Below are positions 63,998 through 64,000 of a stretch of 64,000 nucleotides of DNA, in pieces; the first letter of the stretch is position 1; the number at the start of each line of letters is the position of its first letter. Source of the DNA: Rhinopomastus cyanomelas (Eukaryota > Chordata > Aves > Bucerotiformes > Rhinopomastidae); assembly GCA_013400115.1 (NCBI GenBank), contig VXBP01007107.1, positions 868,001-932,000 of the forward strand, in the 5' to 3' direction. The notes under the pieces are model-generated. The model saw only the letters and a list, made by a program, of their open reading frames with translations. It searched no databases and had not been told where the DNA came from. Both the position numbers and the translations under genes were made by a program.

Positions 63998-64000
63998 AGA

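Larger units (their letters stand above)
61523..64000 (+). other. DERA: DERA intron 1 (partial)
   Basis: Holds one long sense CR1 (62122-62638), several short T or A runs, and a (GT)n tract at the very end. I found no block resembling DERA exon 2 (human LSWISKIQVNHPAVLRRAEQ). Confidence 0.7.

Noticed and set aside
1..64000. CRISPR arrays, operons, tRNA or rRNA genes
   Set aside because: None seen; the sequence is a vertebrate nuclear locus.

Overview
This window is bird nuclear DNA. It carries intron-containing vertebrate genes with GT-AG splicing and CpG-island promoters, plus more than 30 fragments of CR1 LINEs, the dominant avian retrotransposon. Most are 5'-truncated and many keep the usual AGAATCACAGAATC-type 3' end. 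CR1 makes up very roughly a sixth to a fifth of the window. That is heavy for a bird and suggests a CR1-rich lineage such as woodpeckers and their relatives (an inference).

Layout. (1) 1-35.6 kb, plus strand: the 3' half of CEP290, the ciliary transition-zone coiled-coil protein. Thirty exons match human exons 22-51 by protein sequence, order, phase and mostly exact length. Three further in-frame exon candidates (51, 651 and 78 nt) have no counterpart in the human protein as I recall it. The exons matching human 52-54 are still recognisable but carry frameshifts and a stop, so the C-terminal tail looks lost. (2) 35.6-43.46 kb, minus strand: a complete seven-exon RLIG1 (C12orf29), the RNA 5'-phosphate/3'-hydroxyl ligase, 324 codons, with its adenylation lysine at residue 57. 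It converges on CEP290, and the two polyadenylation signals lie about 30 bp apart. (3) 43.8-51.7 kb: an intergenic stretch rich in CR1 with one probable solo LTR and no gene that I can support. (4) 51.9-59.9 kb, plus strand: a complete ten-exon STRAP, 350 codons, a WD40 protein. (5) 61.3-64 kb, plus strand: CpG island, first coding exon and part of intron 1 of DERA.

CEP290-RLIG1 and STRAP-DERA are each conserved neighbour pairs, but in human they lie on different arms of chromosome 12, so 44-51.7 kb holds a synteny junction relative to human. The genes are housekeeping genes with CpG-island promoters and show no sign of acting as one pathway.

Assembly quality drops at 30-34.7 kb. There are two single N bases (32057, 33955), and a 306-bp block is repeated identically on either side of an unexplained segment of about 1 kb. 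The CEP290 tail lesions lie next to this zone, so they need independent confirmation.

Best leads: the 651-nt acidic exon candidate in CEP290, the decay of the CEP290 tail, a GC-AG intron, and the CEP290-RLIG1/STRAP-DERA junction.
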